Part shown: positions 34,749 to 43,869 of the stretch, piece by piece
Layout: each line of letters starts with the position of its first letter
Position numbering within the stretch: position 1 is the first letter of the stretch
From: Burkholderia sp. S171
GTDB taxonomy: Bacteria > Pseudomonadota > Gammaproteobacteria > Burkholderiales > Burkholderiaceae
Reading direction: 5' to 3'
Assembly: GCF_009766085.1 (NCBI RefSeq)
Contig: NZ_LMUF01000001.1
Coordinates: 62,001-126,000, forward strand
DNA length: 64,000 nt
Made by a program: the position numbers and the translations under genes
Notes under the pieces: generated by a model
What the model was told of the DNA's origin: nothing
What the model saw: the letters and a program-made list of their open reading frames with translations, nothing else
Databases searched by the model: none

Positions 34749-35435
34749 ATGATCGATCAAATGCGTGTCGACCGAAGTGCGCCGACGTTGCGCGAGCTGA
34801 CGCTGGAGAAATTGCGCGATGCAATTTCGCAGGGCTTCTATCATCCCGGCGACCGCCTGATCGAGCGCACACTGTGCGATCAACTGGGCGTCAGCCGGAC
34901 CGTGGTGCGCGAAGTGCTGCGCCACCTCGAGACCGAGGGCCTGGTCGAGACCGTCGCGCATTCCGGGCCGATTGTCGCGCGGCTCGATCCCGAGCAGGTT
35001 CAGGAGATCTACGAAATCCGCGCGTTACTCGAGTCCGAGGCGGCGCGCGCGTGTGCGGAACATGCAACCCCGGCGCTCGTGAAGCAGCTACGCGAAATCC
35101 GCAAGGAGATCGAGGACGCTTTCGACCAGTCGGATTTCAAGCGCGTGCTGACCTACACCGAACGCTTCTACGAAACCATGTTCACCGGCGGACACAAGCT
35201 GATGATGCATCAGGTGGTCAAGTCGCTGAACGCGCGGATCAACCAGTTGCGAGCGGTGACTATTGCGTCACCGGGACGAGGCGCGGACTCCAATCGCGAG
35301 ATGAACAAGTTGCTGTCCGCTATCGCCAAGAAAGACGGCGATGCCGCCGCGGCGGCATCGCTTGAACACGTGCGTCGAACAGCCGGCATTGTGATGGCCA
35401 CGCTTGCCGAGAGGGCCGCCGAAGCCAGCGTGTAA
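34749..35435 (+). CDS. GntR-family regulator (FadR/FCD subfamily)
   Basis: The protein has 228 residues. The winged helix (about 10-75) reads LREL..EKLRDAISQGFYHPGDRLIERTLCDQLGVSRTVVREVLRHLETEGLVE. The FCD ligand domain (about 80-215) follows. It lies within the catabolic gene set and operator copies precede the LLM gene, itself and the DUF1185 gene, so it very likely controls the whole island. Confidence 0.92.
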   Translation: MIDQMRVDRSAPTLRELTLEKLRDAISQGFYHPGDRLIERTLCDQLGVSRTVVREVLRHLETEGLVETVAHSGPIVARLDPEQVQEIYEIRALLESEAARACAEHATPALVKQLREIRKEIEDAFDQSDFKRVLTYTERFYETMFTGGHKLMMHQVVKSLNARINQLRAVTIASPGRGADSNREMNKLLSAIAKKDGDAAAAASLEHVRRTAGIVMATLAERAAEASV

Positions 35436-35465
35436 TGGCTGCGCGGCATCGGCTCCCAGGCTACG

Positions 35466-35494
35466 AAAGCCGTCGACATCGACGGCTTTTTTTT
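35466..35494 (+). terminator. Rho-independent terminator after gntR
   Basis: AAAGCCGTCGA pairs with TCGACGGCTTT around CA, followed by eight T. It is a strong terminator 30 bases after the gntR stop and separates the first operon from the DUF1185 operon. Confidence 0.92.
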
Positions 35495-35555
35495 CGCCTG
35501 AAGGTCTTTCATCGTGCTCTCGTAAACCCCTCAATCGTCGAAAATTCTTGCATCC

Positions 35556-35579
35556 AGTATTATGGGATACCATAATATT
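35556..35579. promoter_or_regulatory. GntR-type operator before the DUF1185 operon
   Basis: ATTATGG-GATA-CCATAAT (35559-35576) has perfect 7-bp arms, extended on both sides by matching AT-rich bases. It is 55 bases before the DUF1185 start and identical in both arms to the site at 27682. Confidence 0.8.
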
Positions 35580-35633
35580 TAAACGACGCCACTGCATGAA
35601 ACCACGGCGTTTTTGCCTACGGAGAAAACCCCC

Positions 35634-36221
35634 ATGAAACTCGAGATTCGCAAGCTGGTTACCTATGTGGAAGACACCTTCATCGAAGGTGGAAAAGCGG
35701 CTCAGCGGCCGTTGAAGCTGTTCGCAGCGGCAGCCGTGCTGCGCAATCCGTGGGCGGGACGTGGTTTCGTCGATGACTTGCGTCCGGAGATTCACGGACT
35801 TGCGCCGCAACTGGGCGAGATCCTGACTGGCGAGATCCTGCGGATTGCCGGATCGGGCGAGGCAGTGGAAGGGTATGGGAAAGCGGCGATTGTCGGGACG
35901 TCAGGCGAAGTCGAGCATGCGTCGGCACTGATTCACACGCTGCGATTTGGCAACAAGTTCCGCGAAGCGGTGGGTGCGAAGAGCTATTTGAGTTTCACGA
36001 ATTTGCGTGGTGGTCCTAACTGTCCGGTCACTATTCCGCTCATGCACAAGGGCGATGAAGGCATGCGCTCGCATTACCTCACCATCCAGTTCTCGATCAT
36101 CGATGCCCCCGGCCCCGATGAACTCGTGATCGCGCTGGGTGCATCGATTGGCGGGCGGCCGCATCATCGGATTGGCGACCGCTATCAGGATCTGAAGGAG
36201 CTTGGGTCCAATGAAGCATGA
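35634..36221 (+). CDS. DUF1185 ("amino acid synthesis") family protein
   Basis: The protein has 195 residues from the ATG at 35634, after GGAG. It belongs by sequence style to DUF1185 (MKLEIRKLVTYVEDTFIEGGKAAQRPLKLFAAAAVLRNPWAGRGFVDDL). No catalytic motif is known to me. Family members commonly sit in catabolic operons, so a ring-opening or amide-related step is possible but unproven. It overlaps the alpha/beta-hydrolase by 11 bases. Confidence 0.8.
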   Translation: MKLEIRKLVTYVEDTFIEGGKAAQRPLKLFAAAAVLRNPWAGRGFVDDLRPEIHGLAPQLGEILTGEILRIAGSGEAVEGYGKAAIVGTSGEVEHASALIHTLRFGNKFREAVGAKSYLSFTNLRGGPNCPVTIPLMHKGDEGMRSHYLTIQFSIIDAPGPDELVIALGASIGGRPHHRIGDRYQDLKELGSNEA

Positions 36222-37038
36222 CACAGTAACTAGCCATGCGTCGATGAACGGCGTGTTCGACGGCACGGCATATAGCGTGGCGGGCGAGGGCCCGGCGCTT
36301 GTCCTGATCCACGGCGTGGGGATGAATCGCAGCGTGTGGGCGCCTCAGGTGGAGGCGCTGCAGTTGTGTTTTCGGGTCGTGACGTATGACATGCTGGGCC
36401 ATGGCGCGAGCCGCTTGCCGGCAGCGTCACCCGCGCTCGATGAATACGCTGGACAGCTCGCTGCACTGCTGGACCATTTGCAGATTGATGCGGCGCATGT
36501 TGTCGGTCATTCGATGGGTTCGTTGATCGCACTCGAGTTTGCGCTGCAATACCCGCAGCGGGTGGCGAGCGTGGCTGCGTTGAACGCAGTGTACGACCGC
36601 ACGCCGACGCAGCGGGCCGCCGTGATGCAGCGTGCCGCTTCGCTGGGCGGTGGCGGCCTTGAGCAACCCAGCATTGACGCCACGGTTGCGCGCTGGTTCG
36701 ACGATCCAGTGCCGGGTCATCTCGCGCAGGTGGCGGAGCTTGTGAGGTCGTTGCTTGCGGCAGTGAACCCGGAGGGTTATGCACGGACCTACCGCTTGTT
36801 TGCGAGTTCCGACCAGGCGCATGTCGGTCGACTACCGCAGCTCACCGTGCCCGCGTTGTTCATGACCGGCGAGTGCGATCCGAATTCGAGTCCGGCCATG
36901 TCGCATTCGATGGCGGCTGCTGCGCCGCGCGGACGTGCCGAAATCATTGCGAATGAACGGCACATGATGAACGTCACCGCGCCGGCGATCGTGAACCAGC
37001 GGTTAGTGCAGTTTATTCGTGAAGCGAGTGGCGCTTGA
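36211..37038 (+). CDS. Alpha/beta-fold hydrolase
   Basis: The protein has 275 residues from the ATG at 36211, after AAGGAG. The oxyanion loop is HGVGMNRSVW (about 34-43), the nucleophile elbow GHSMG (about 94-98), acid in GECDPNSS and a histidine in NERHMMNV. It may hydrolyse an ester, lactone or carbamate formed in the pathway, in parallel to RutD of the uracil pathway, which is also paired with an LLM enzyme and a flavin reductase. Confidence 0.88.
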   Translation: MKHDTVTSHASMNGVFDGTAYSVAGEGPALVLIHGVGMNRSVWAPQVEALQLCFRVVTYDMLGHGASRLPAASPALDEYAGQLAALLDHLQIDAAHVVGHSMGSLIALEFALQYPQRVASVAALNAVYDRTPTQRAAVMQRAASLGGGGLEQPSIDATVARWFDDPVPGHLAQVAELVRSLLAAVNPEGYARTYRLFASSDQAHVGRLPQLTVPALFMTGECDPNSSPAMSHSMAAAAPRGRAEIIANERHMMNVTAPAIVNQRLVQFIREASGA

Positions 37039-37084
37039 GCGAGTCTATGGGTCACTCCGGATCCACGTTTCAGCCGCTAATTTA

Positions 37085-38017
37085 ATGAGCAAAAGCATGA
37101 ACGAGCCTTCCTTCGATACCGCCGATTTTCGCCGTGCATTGGGCGCATTCGTGACGGGTGTGACTGTGGTGACGACCATTCAACCCGATGGTTCGCCGCG
37201 TGGTTTTACCGCGAATTCGTTTACGTCCGTGTCGCTTGATCCGGCGTTGATCCTGGTTTGTATCGCGAAGACGGCCTCCAGTCATCCGGTGTTTTCGGAG
37301 ACGCAGCGTTTTGCCGTCAGCGTACTGGCTGAAGATCAGCGGCCTGTATCGGGCGTGTTTGCTTCGAAGAGCGTGGACAAGTTTGCGCAAGTCGCATGGC
37401 ATGCGCGCCGCACCGGCAGCCCGGTCATGGATGGCGCGGCGGCGAGTTTCGACTGCGAGACACATCAGGTGGTGGATGCAGGGGACCACATCATCCTGAT
37501 TGGGCGCGTGGTGGATTTCACGCACACGAGCGCGACACCGCTAGGGTATTGCCGGGGTGCTTATGTGGATTTCAGCTTGTCGCAGGAGGCGTTGGCCGCG
37601 ACCGGTCAGCGGGCTCAGGTTGGGGCGATCCTTGAGCACCCCGCGGGTCTTGTGTTGATCGAGACGGCGTCCGGGGCGTTGCAATTACCCATTGGAACGC
37701 GCCTGGAACCGCTTTCCGATGCGGCTAGTTTGCGCGGCGTGCTGGCCGGGTATCGGTTGAATGCGAATCTGGATTTTCTGTTCGCGGTGTTTGAGGAGAA
37801 GGGCGTTACCCATATCTATTATCGGGGGCGCATTGTCGATGATGCACCTGCCGGCACGAATGTTCGCTATGTGCCGCTCGGCGCGATTCCTTGGGACAAG
37901 ATCCGTGACCCCGCGGTCGGGTCCATGCTGCGACGTTATGTGAAGGAGAGAACGGAAGATGCGTTCGGTATTTATGTAGGCGATGTGGAGAAGGGGATGG
38001 TGCAAGCGTTGGGGTGA
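37085..38017 (+). CDS. Flavin reductase-domain protein with C-terminal extension
   Basis: The protein has about 310 residues; a start at 37097 is also possible, since no clear ribosome-binding site is seen. The flavin reductase domain (about 10-165) has RRALGAFVTGVTVVTT and GFTANSFTSVSLDPALILVCIAKTASSHP. The extra 145 residues are seldom seen in plain reductases and look Nudix-fold-like (VGAILEHPAGLVLIET) but have no Nudix catalytic box. It probably supplies reduced FMN to the LLM enzyme. Confidence 0.83.
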   Translation: MSKSMNEPSFDTADFRRALGAFVTGVTVVTTIQPDGSPRGFTANSFTSVSLDPALILVCIAKTASSHPVFSETQRFAVSVLAEDQRPVSGVFASKSVDKFAQVAWHARRTGSPVMDGAAASFDCETHQVVDAGDHIILIGRVVDFTHTSATPLGYCRGAYVDFSLSQEALAATGQRAQVGAILEHPAGLVLIETASGALQLPIGTRLEPLSDAASLRGVLAGYRLNANLDFLFAVFEEKGVTHIYYRGRIVDDAPAGTNVRYVPLGAIPWDKIRDPAVGSMLRRYVKERTEDAFGIYVGDVEKGMVQALG

Positions 38018-38405
38018 TTTGATCAGTACACGTCGCGCTCCGTTGGATACCGATAACGCCGTCGGCGCGCAGGGAGTCACTGACACGACTCATACCCGTG
38101 CATCGGCTGCGCGGGCGGCCGTAGTGCACCTCGCCGGATTGCCAGCGCGCACCGAACCGATCGCAATGATGATGCTCGATACGTTCGGCGTAAAAAGCGA
38201 ACCACGGGCAAACAAAAGGCGAACACTCAGACGGAACTGGCGTTTCCCAAAATGAGCAGGCGGACGCCGATGCACCGCTACGAAACCTTCGGATAGCTTC
38301 AGATAATGCTGCTCACGTGTCGCGCACGTCCACCCGCCCGATGCCGAAAGGCATGCGGGGCGCTGCTATTTGCATCAGTGGTTCACCGGGCTCTGGCGAG
38401 CTGCT
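38018..38405. other. Intergenic region without a supported gene
   Basis: The 388 bases after the flavin reductase gene hold only short overlapping frames of unnatural composition. No hairpin with U-tract and no known motif was seen. Confidence 0.5.
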
Positions 38406-38723
38406 TTAAACCCGGTAAAACTCGATATCCTGCCCGGCATGCTGAGCGCGTTTCAACCACTCTGGCATGTCACCCGTCCCGTCCCACGTGTCGCCGTTTG
38501 CGCTTCTGAATACCGGCGTAGTGCCGTTGGCGCTCTCCGGTAAAGAAGGCATTGACGGCAGTGCGCGCTTGGATGCCGCGCTCGAACCGTTGGTCATTGG
38601 AGGAGGGGTGACGGAAACCGGCACGTCGGCCAATGCTTCGGCCAGCGCTGTTTCGGAAATGCCAAACTCAGCCATTCGGCTGCGCAAATAGGCAATGATG
38701 CTGTCTCGCTTTCTTTCGTCCAC
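38406..38723 (-). CDS. Small H-NS-family DNA-binding protein
   Basis: The protein has 105 residues. The C-terminal H-NS motif is seen in NGDTWDGTGDMPEWLKRAQ (about 77-95), where the G-x-TW-G-x-G-x-P-WL pattern carries the AT-hook-like DNA contact. The N-terminus (about 1-35) is a short helical oligomerisation part (ERKRDSIIAYLRSRMAEFGI). The linker is long and Pro/Ser-rich. It may silence AT-rich or acquired DNA. Confidence 0.7.
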   Translation of the reverse strand: MDERKRDSIIAYLRSRMAEFGISETALAEALADVPVSVTPPPMTNGSSAASKRALPSMPSLPESANGTTPVFRSANGDTWDGTGDMPEWLKRAQHAGQDIEFYRV

Positions 38724-39129
38724 GGCTGTCCTGATTCAGCTTTTACTTTCTTGAAGGCGAGCCATCTGCCCGCGCGGACCGGGGCGACTCGAGGAATGTG
38801 TGGGTTGACTAAAATCGTGGCGCGCCGAGTGACGCGCGTCAATTAGTGTAATACCGCAAATTGCCGCTTTAACCCGCAGCGCCCGATAATCGGGTTTCTG
38901 CGAGCGAGCGGCTCGACAAACTGGTTACTGTGTTTGAGATCGGTGCGAGATGCGTAAGCCGCCGGATCAGCGGCTGTAGCTCACGACCAGATCGGTGCAC
39001 GGCTGGCGGCTGCGCATGTTGCAAAAACACCATGCATTCAGCCGCTAATTTCAACAATTCGTCCAGACAACCGCGGGCGCCACGAAGAAATGATAGCGCC
39101 GAATGCCGCTATTGTATGCCTAAATCATT
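38724..39129. other. Intergenic region without a supported gene
   Basis: The 406 bases carry a small hairpin CCCGATAATCGGG (38882-38894) and no good reading frame. It includes the upstream region of the H-NS-like gene. Confidence 0.5.
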
Positions 39130-39375
39130 TTAGCGATTATGTTGCTCGCCCGGTAATTCCGCACCGTGCGCACGAATTGCCGCAATGAGTTCGGCCGGCG
39201 TGATTTCGTAGCGCACCTCACGATGGATGCCGGCCTTCCTTTCGTCAATCTCGATCAGCAGGACGGCCTTGCCGTCGGGTGCAGGTTCGAGGCGCAATGT
39301 CCGCACTTCCTGACCGGTGGCTTCATCGCGCTCCGTCAGCAAGGTCATGGATCCTGTGGCGGGACTTCTGGTCAT
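39130..39375 (-). CDS. Hypothetical protein, 81 residues
   Basis: The protein has alternating charged and hydrophobic segments (VRTLRLEPAPDGKAVLLIEIDERKAGIHREVRYEITPAELIAAIRAHG) that look like a small beta-alpha fold. It has no signal peptide or helix long enough for a membrane span. AAGGGAGAAAAGGA lies just before the start, a good ribosome-binding site. No function is recognised. Confidence 0.6.
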   Translation of the reverse strand: MTRSPATGSMTLLTERDEATGQEVRTLRLEPAPDGKAVLLIEIDERKAGIHREVRYEITPAELIAAIRAHGAELPGEQHNR

Positions 39376-39654
39376 TCCTTTTCTCCCTTGCGATTATCCA
39401 ACATCTTATCTGTTGAGACCCTTCGAACGGCTTACCCGCCACTGCCGTTCACAGGAAGGCACTAAAAGGGGGCGCAGGACGGCGGATCTCAAAGCCGCCG
39501 ACCTCATTATTGCTTGTCAAAACGATACCCGTCCAGCGTCCGAATGCGTGTTCGCCGCGCCGCTTAACAGTTGACATCGGTTGGAAATCCGTCCGACATC
39601 CGCTCGATCGCCACCTGATGGCCGCTCAATACCCGGACGGTGATGAAGCCGGCG

Positions 39655-40656
39655 CTACGCCGCCACCGCCGCGCGGGCTTGCGCCGTGATTTCGAACGAG
39701 CGCAGGCGGGCCGCGTGGTCGTAAATTTGCGCGGTCACCATCAACTCGTCCGGCTGGGTTTGTTCGATCAGCGAGGCAAGTCCGGCCTCCACCTGACGCT
39801 GATCGCCAATTACCGAGCAAGCGAGCGAATGCTCCACGCCGGCGCGTTCGGACTCGTTCCATGGAATCTGCTTGACGGGCGGCGGCAACTGGCCCGGCGT
39901 GCCGCGTCGCAGGTTGATAAATTGCTGTTGCAACGATGTGAAGAGAAACTCCGCTTCTGCCGTCGTGTCGGCGGCAAAAACATTCACACCGACCATCGCG
40001 TAAGGGCGATCGAGTTGCTTCGATGGGCGGAATTGCGTCCGGTAAACCTGCAGCGCGGTCAGCAGGTAGTCGGGCGCGAAATGCGAAGCGAACGCGAACG
40101 GCAGGCCGAGCGCGGCGGCGAGCTGGGCGCTGAACGTGGATGAGCCGAGCAGCCAGATCGGCACGTTCAGCCCGGCGCCCGGCACGGCGCGCACGCGCTG
40201 GCCTTCCACCGGATCGGCGAAATAGCGCTGCAATTCCACGACGTCATCGGGGAAATTGTCCGCGCTGCCCTGGAGATCGCGGCGCAATGCGCGGGCGGTC
40301 GTCTGGTCGGTGCCGGGCGCGCGGCCGAGGCCCAGATCGATACGCCCGGGAAACAGCGATTCCAGCGTGCCGAACTGCTCGGCGATCACAAGCGGCGCGT
40401 GATTCGGCAGCATGACGCCGCCTGAGCCGACGCGGATCGTGCTCGTTCCCGCGGCGACGTGCCCGATCACCACGGACGTCGCGGCGCTGGCAATCCCGGT
40501 CATGTTGTGATGCTCGGCCAGCCAGAATCGCAGGTAACCGAGTTTTTCGGCATGCTGGGCCAGTTCGCGCGAGTGGCGGAAGGCGTCGGCGGCGGTCGAT
40601 CCGGCGGGAATGGGGGATAAATCGAGGACTGAAAACGGGATCATTGCGGCTTCCAT
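39655..40656 (-). CDS. LLM-class flavin-dependent oxidoreductase (YhbW-like)
   Basis: The protein has 333 residues; an ATG at 40644 ([14 protein letters not shown]) is an alternative start. The N-terminus matches the LuxA-like YhbW/MsnO8 group: [90 protein letters not shown]. It is separate from the LLM protein at 27856 and has no reductase gene next to it. The substrate is unknown. Confidence 0.88.
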   Translation of the reverse strand: MEAAMIPFSVLDLSPIPAGSTAADAFRHSRELAQHAEKLGYLRFWLAEHHNMTGIASAATSVVIGHVAAGTSTIRVGSGGVMLPNHAPLVIAEQFGTLESLFPGRIDLGLGRAPGTDQTTARALRRDLQGSADNFPDDVVELQRYFADPVEGQRVRAVPGAGLNVPIWLLGSSTFSAQLAAALGLPFAFASHFAPDYLLTALQVYRTQFRPSKQLDRPYAMVGVNVFAADTTAEAEFLFTSLQQQFINLRRGTPGQLPPPVKQIPWNESERAGVEHSLACSVIGDQRQVEAGLASLIEQTQPDELMVTAQIYDHAARLRSFEITAQARAAVAA

Positions 40657-40804
40657 GACTTCGTGTACGGGCGGCGCGCGGGCACCGGCGATCCGGTTCC
40701 GTCAAGCGCCAATCCCGGATGAAAATCCAGGACACACCTTACACACGGTTAAGAACCGATTGTGCCGAAAGTCAGGAAAGTCTGCCGTGACCGCGCTCAA
40801 GCCG

Positions 40805-41617
40805 TCAGGCGAGGCGGGGATAACCGCGTTTGACGGCGTCCATTTCGATTTCAAGAATGCTCGCGTAATCGTCGAGCGGACGCCTCGCAAAACCGTTGAG
40901 TTTGAGCCGTTTTGCCAGAGGACGATCGTGCGCGATGGCATCGGAGAGTGCGCACAACAGCGCGTCGATTCCTTCCGGCGGCACCCGTTTCGATGCAATC
41001 AGCGGCAAGCCCGGCGCACTTCCTGTGGTACCGATCTCGACCAAACCACGGGCAAGATCCGGAAGGTGATCGAGTACGAACGCAAAGCTCACGCAGTCGA
41101 TGGCGGCTACATCGGCCCGGTCGTCCTGCAAGGCTTGCAGCGACGCCAGATGTCCACCCGTTTCGATCACAGATGCGAAGAACGGTTGCCCGTCGGCAAG
41201 CGGCGCGACCGCGCTGCGCAGCAAGTTCATGCCACTGTTCGAATCGGGGGTGTTGTACGCCACGCGCAAACCGCGGCATTGCGCGAGCGACGTGACCTTG
41301 GCCGCAGTCCGGGCGACGAGGACGCTGTGATAGTCGCCGCCCTCGCAGCCATCGACGGTGAAGACGGGTGTGGCGACTAGCTGCACGCGTCCGGCAAGCA
41401 CCCGCACCAGCGGATAGCCGCACGTCTGCGACAGCAGCAGGTCGTCACGCCGCCAGAATTCCTGCAGGGACGCCTCGGGCTCGACTACGGCGAGTGAGTC
41501 TCCGCGGGCGTCGAGCCATGACTGCAACCGCCGGTGAACATGGTCGAGCAGAACGCGCCAGTCGGCGGCGATTGCCGGCGTGACGTTGTACATCGGTAAT
41601 GCGGCCACCCAGTTCAT
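40805..41617 (-). CDS. PhnD-like substrate-binding-fold protein without signal peptide
   Basis: The protein has 270 residues. It resembles phosphate/phosphonate-binding proteins (LSQTCGYPLVRVLAGRVQLVATPVF, SLAQCRGLRVAYNTPDSNSGMNLLRSAVAPLA) but begins MNWVAALPMYNVTP with no secretion signal. No permease or ATPase genes are near. It may be a cytoplasmic binding protein or sensor, or the signal was lost. Confidence 0.7.
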   Translation of the reverse strand: MNWVAALPMYNVTPAIAADWRVLLDHVHRRLQSWLDARGDSLAVVEPEASLQEFWRRDDLLLSQTCGYPLVRVLAGRVQLVATPVFTVDGCEGGDYHSVLVARTAAKVTSLAQCRGLRVAYNTPDSNSGMNLLRSAVAPLADGQPFFASVIETGGHLASLQALQDDRADVAAIDCVSFAFVLDHLPDLARGLVEIGTTGSAPGLPLIASKRVPPEGIDALLCALSDAIAHDRPLAKRLKLNGFARRPLDDYASILEIEMDAVKRGYPRLA

Positions 41618-41688
41618 GCAGATTCTTTCCCATTGCGCCGGTCAATACCAATCCTGATTCCGATCCCAACCGCCGCCGGAAAGTTACG

Positions 41689-42711
41689 TCAGACAGGCTG
41701 CGCGTCGGCACCAAGCGTTGCTGGACCGGCAGACCCTGCCTGAGCCTGTGCGATCTGACCGGCAGCCCGTGCATGAAGCGGATGCAACGCAGGCGCAACC
41801 GGTTGAACGACGTGCCGCACTAGCCATTCCTGATAACCGCGCACGATAAAACCGCCATTACGCGCCAGATACACGTCGCGATGCTCATGATAAACGCTTG
41901 CCACCGCAAACCACGGCACGCTCGGCAGGTCGTGATGTACGGCGTGAAAATTATTGTTGAGGAACAAAAGACGCCAGGCCCACGATGCTTCGTTGATGAC
42001 CGTGCGTTCCGCGATTTGATCGGCAGCGCGATGTTCCTGGAACGAACGAACCGCACTCAATGCGAGCGCCGGATAGCCCACGCCGAATATGAAAAACGCG
42101 GGACTGATGCCGCAGCGGCGGTCGAGCCATGTCGCGAGCAGGCTGAGCAGGACAAGATGCAGAGCCCACGCGCCTGCGATACGGCCATTGCCCCGTGCAA
42201 TCTCCATGACCGCCGACAACATCGTTTTCACGATGGAAAACCAGGGGCCGAGCACAATGCGCCCAAAGAACGTGTTGCGGATCACCAGCAGCAATCTCAC
42301 GGCCGCGCCGGCGCCGCGCCAGCGTTCGGCGGAGACGAAATAACTTTCCGGGTCGAGATCGGGATCGGTGAGATGAACGTCGTTATGGTGGCGCAGATGT
42401 GACTCGCAATACACCGCGTAAGGGAACCAGACCGCGAGCGGGGCGACGCCGAGCAGTGCGTTGAATAAGGGGAAGCGTGTCGGATGGCCGTGCAGGAGTT
42501 CATGCTGCAATGACAGATACAGGCACGACAGCACGGCGAGAATGCTTACCGCCAGCGGTAAGCCGATCGACCGTGCGTTAAGCGCCGTTGCGAACCAGCC
42601 GCCATACACGGCGACGATCAGAAGCCAGGTGGGCCATTCGCTGCGCCAGCGCCACGACGCGCGTAATTGCTGTATGTGATGGCGTTGAGCATCGTCGATA
42701 TAAAGGCTCAT
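41689..42711 (-). CDS. Membrane fatty acid desaturase
   Basis: The protein has 340 residues with hydrophobic pairs and the three histidine boxes of di-iron desaturases: HELLHGH (about 69-75), HLRHH (about 105-109) and NFHAVHH (about 253-259). It introduces a double bond into a fatty-acyl or related chain in the inner membrane. The C-terminal 45 residues are Ala/Gln-rich. No operon partner is seen. Confidence 0.88.
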   Translation of the reverse strand: MSLYIDDAQRHHIQQLRASWRWRSEWPTWLLIVAVYGGWFATALNARSIGLPLAVSILAVLSCLYLSLQHELLHGHPTRFPLFNALLGVAPLAVWFPYAVYCESHLRHHNDVHLTDPDLDPESYFVSAERWRGAGAAVRLLLVIRNTFFGRIVLGPWFSIVKTMLSAVMEIARGNGRIAGAWALHLVLLSLLATWLDRRCGISPAFFIFGVGYPALALSAVRSFQEHRAADQIAERTVINEASWAWRLLFLNNNFHAVHHDLPSVPWFAVASVYHEHRDVYLARNGGFIVRGYQEWLVRHVVQPVAPALHPLHARAAGQIAQAQAGSAGPATLGADAQPV

Positions 42712-43125
42712 GGCAATTCAGTGACGGAACGAGCCACGATCTTATCGACGCTTCGCCGCCTGCCAAACCAAGCATTCCCGCTAAGCTTGTTCCAGTGTGA
42801 AGAATCGAGGCGTGAGCGGTTGCGCACGATGAGAGTCAGCGAGCTGCGCTATCTCTGCGCGGCTACGAAGCGCTGGAACGCTCGGCGTCGCGTGTGGAGG
42901 CCCGGGAACGCCTGAGGTGTAAGAAGAATTCGAAAGCTTCGCGTAGGGATTTTTATGGCGAGCTCAGGGGGAGGATAGGGCGAAGGATGGCGTTCCTCGC
43001 GATTGCGGTTAACGGCCGCAGCGCGGCAAACGCTCGATCGATAGACACGCCTCGAACACGACATCTGGCGGCCCGAAGGCGGCCGTCGATTACGCGCTCG
43101 ACGCGCGATGGCGAAAGCGCCGTAG
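42712..43125. other. Intergenic region without a supported gene
   Basis: The 414 bases hold overlapping frames on both strands, none with a good start site or natural composition. They include the upstream region of the desaturase. Confidence 0.45.
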
Positions 43126-43434
43126 TTACGCCGCTTTCGCCCAAAGCCTGTTGGTTGTTCTTTTGCGCCCTGAACTGGGATCGCCCTGTGGTTGGGAGAG
43201 GGACACCAGCACTTTGCGCAATGCATCGACTCGACGCCTTTGCGCCGGCACCAGAACGTAGCCCGTGCAGACAGCGGTCAAACGTTCCTGCCAATACTCC
43301 ACGTTGAGCGTGCCGGCCGGTTTCTGACTCATCGCCCGCATCTGGCCTATGGCCCGTTCAATGTGCTGCAGTTCCGCGTCGGCCTGTGTCGATGTTCGTG
43401 GGCCTTCTGACGTCGGCGATCTTTTGGCTTTCAT
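43126..43434 (-). CDS. Hypothetical protein, 102 residues
   Basis: The middle (DAELQHIERAIGQMRAM...LNVEYWQERLTAVCTGYVLVPAQRRRVDALRKVLVSL) looks helical and soluble; both ends are basic and low in complexity. GCAGG precedes the start. No function is recognised, and neighbours give no clue. Confidence 0.5.
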   Translation of the reverse strand: MKAKRSPTSEGPRTSTQADAELQHIERAIGQMRAMSQKPAGTLNVEYWQERLTAVCTGYVLVPAQRRRVDALRKVLVSLSQPQGDPSSGRKRTTNRLWAKAA

Positions 43435-43869
43435 CCTGCGCCCTTATTCTTGCCGGCCAGCTTTCGAACGCGTTGTCGATTCTATCGATGACTAGCGTGT
43501 TCAATGCTGCGTCCAGCTATACCCCTTCGCCTGCGCGTTTATGATCGCGTTGGGCGGCCCCCGGCTTGATTCGACCGTTGATGCATAGTCGCAAGGGCGG
43601 GATGAGCGCACCGTCTGAAATCGCACATTGAAAGGGCCGAGCACGCGATTAATCGTGCGATGCAAACGTTTTCCGTGTGCTGGGACACGAAGAGAGGCGC
43701 CGAACGACGCTAATACCCGGCGGAACAATGCTTGAGACTGGCCGTGGGATATCGCGCAGGCAAGAGCGCGATCAAGAGATCGTTTGAAGTGGTTTTGAAG
43801 CGGATTCAACAGCGCAGAAGCGCTAACCGCCTAGCTCAAGAGTCATCAAGTGATGCGCGCGCAAACGCG
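43435..43869. other. Stretch without a confident gene
   Basis: A 102-codon minus frame at 43501-43809 is open but its composition (Arg/Ser-rich, no domain) gives no support. The plus-strand frame starting at 43732 runs against the better minus gene at 43870-44148. Confidence 0.4.

Noticed and set aside
33181..34872. Minus-strand frame of 563 codons
   Set aside because: It is opposite two complete genes of the ABC importer and has no recognisable domain; high GC in the third codon position produces such shadow frames.
38882..38894. Short hairpin CCCGATAATCGGG as a terminator
   Set aside because: The stem is five bases with no following T-run and no upstream gene to terminate.
43501..43809. 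102-codon minus frame between two hypothetical genes
   Set aside because: Composition and lack of a ribosome-binding site give too little support; left as unassigned.
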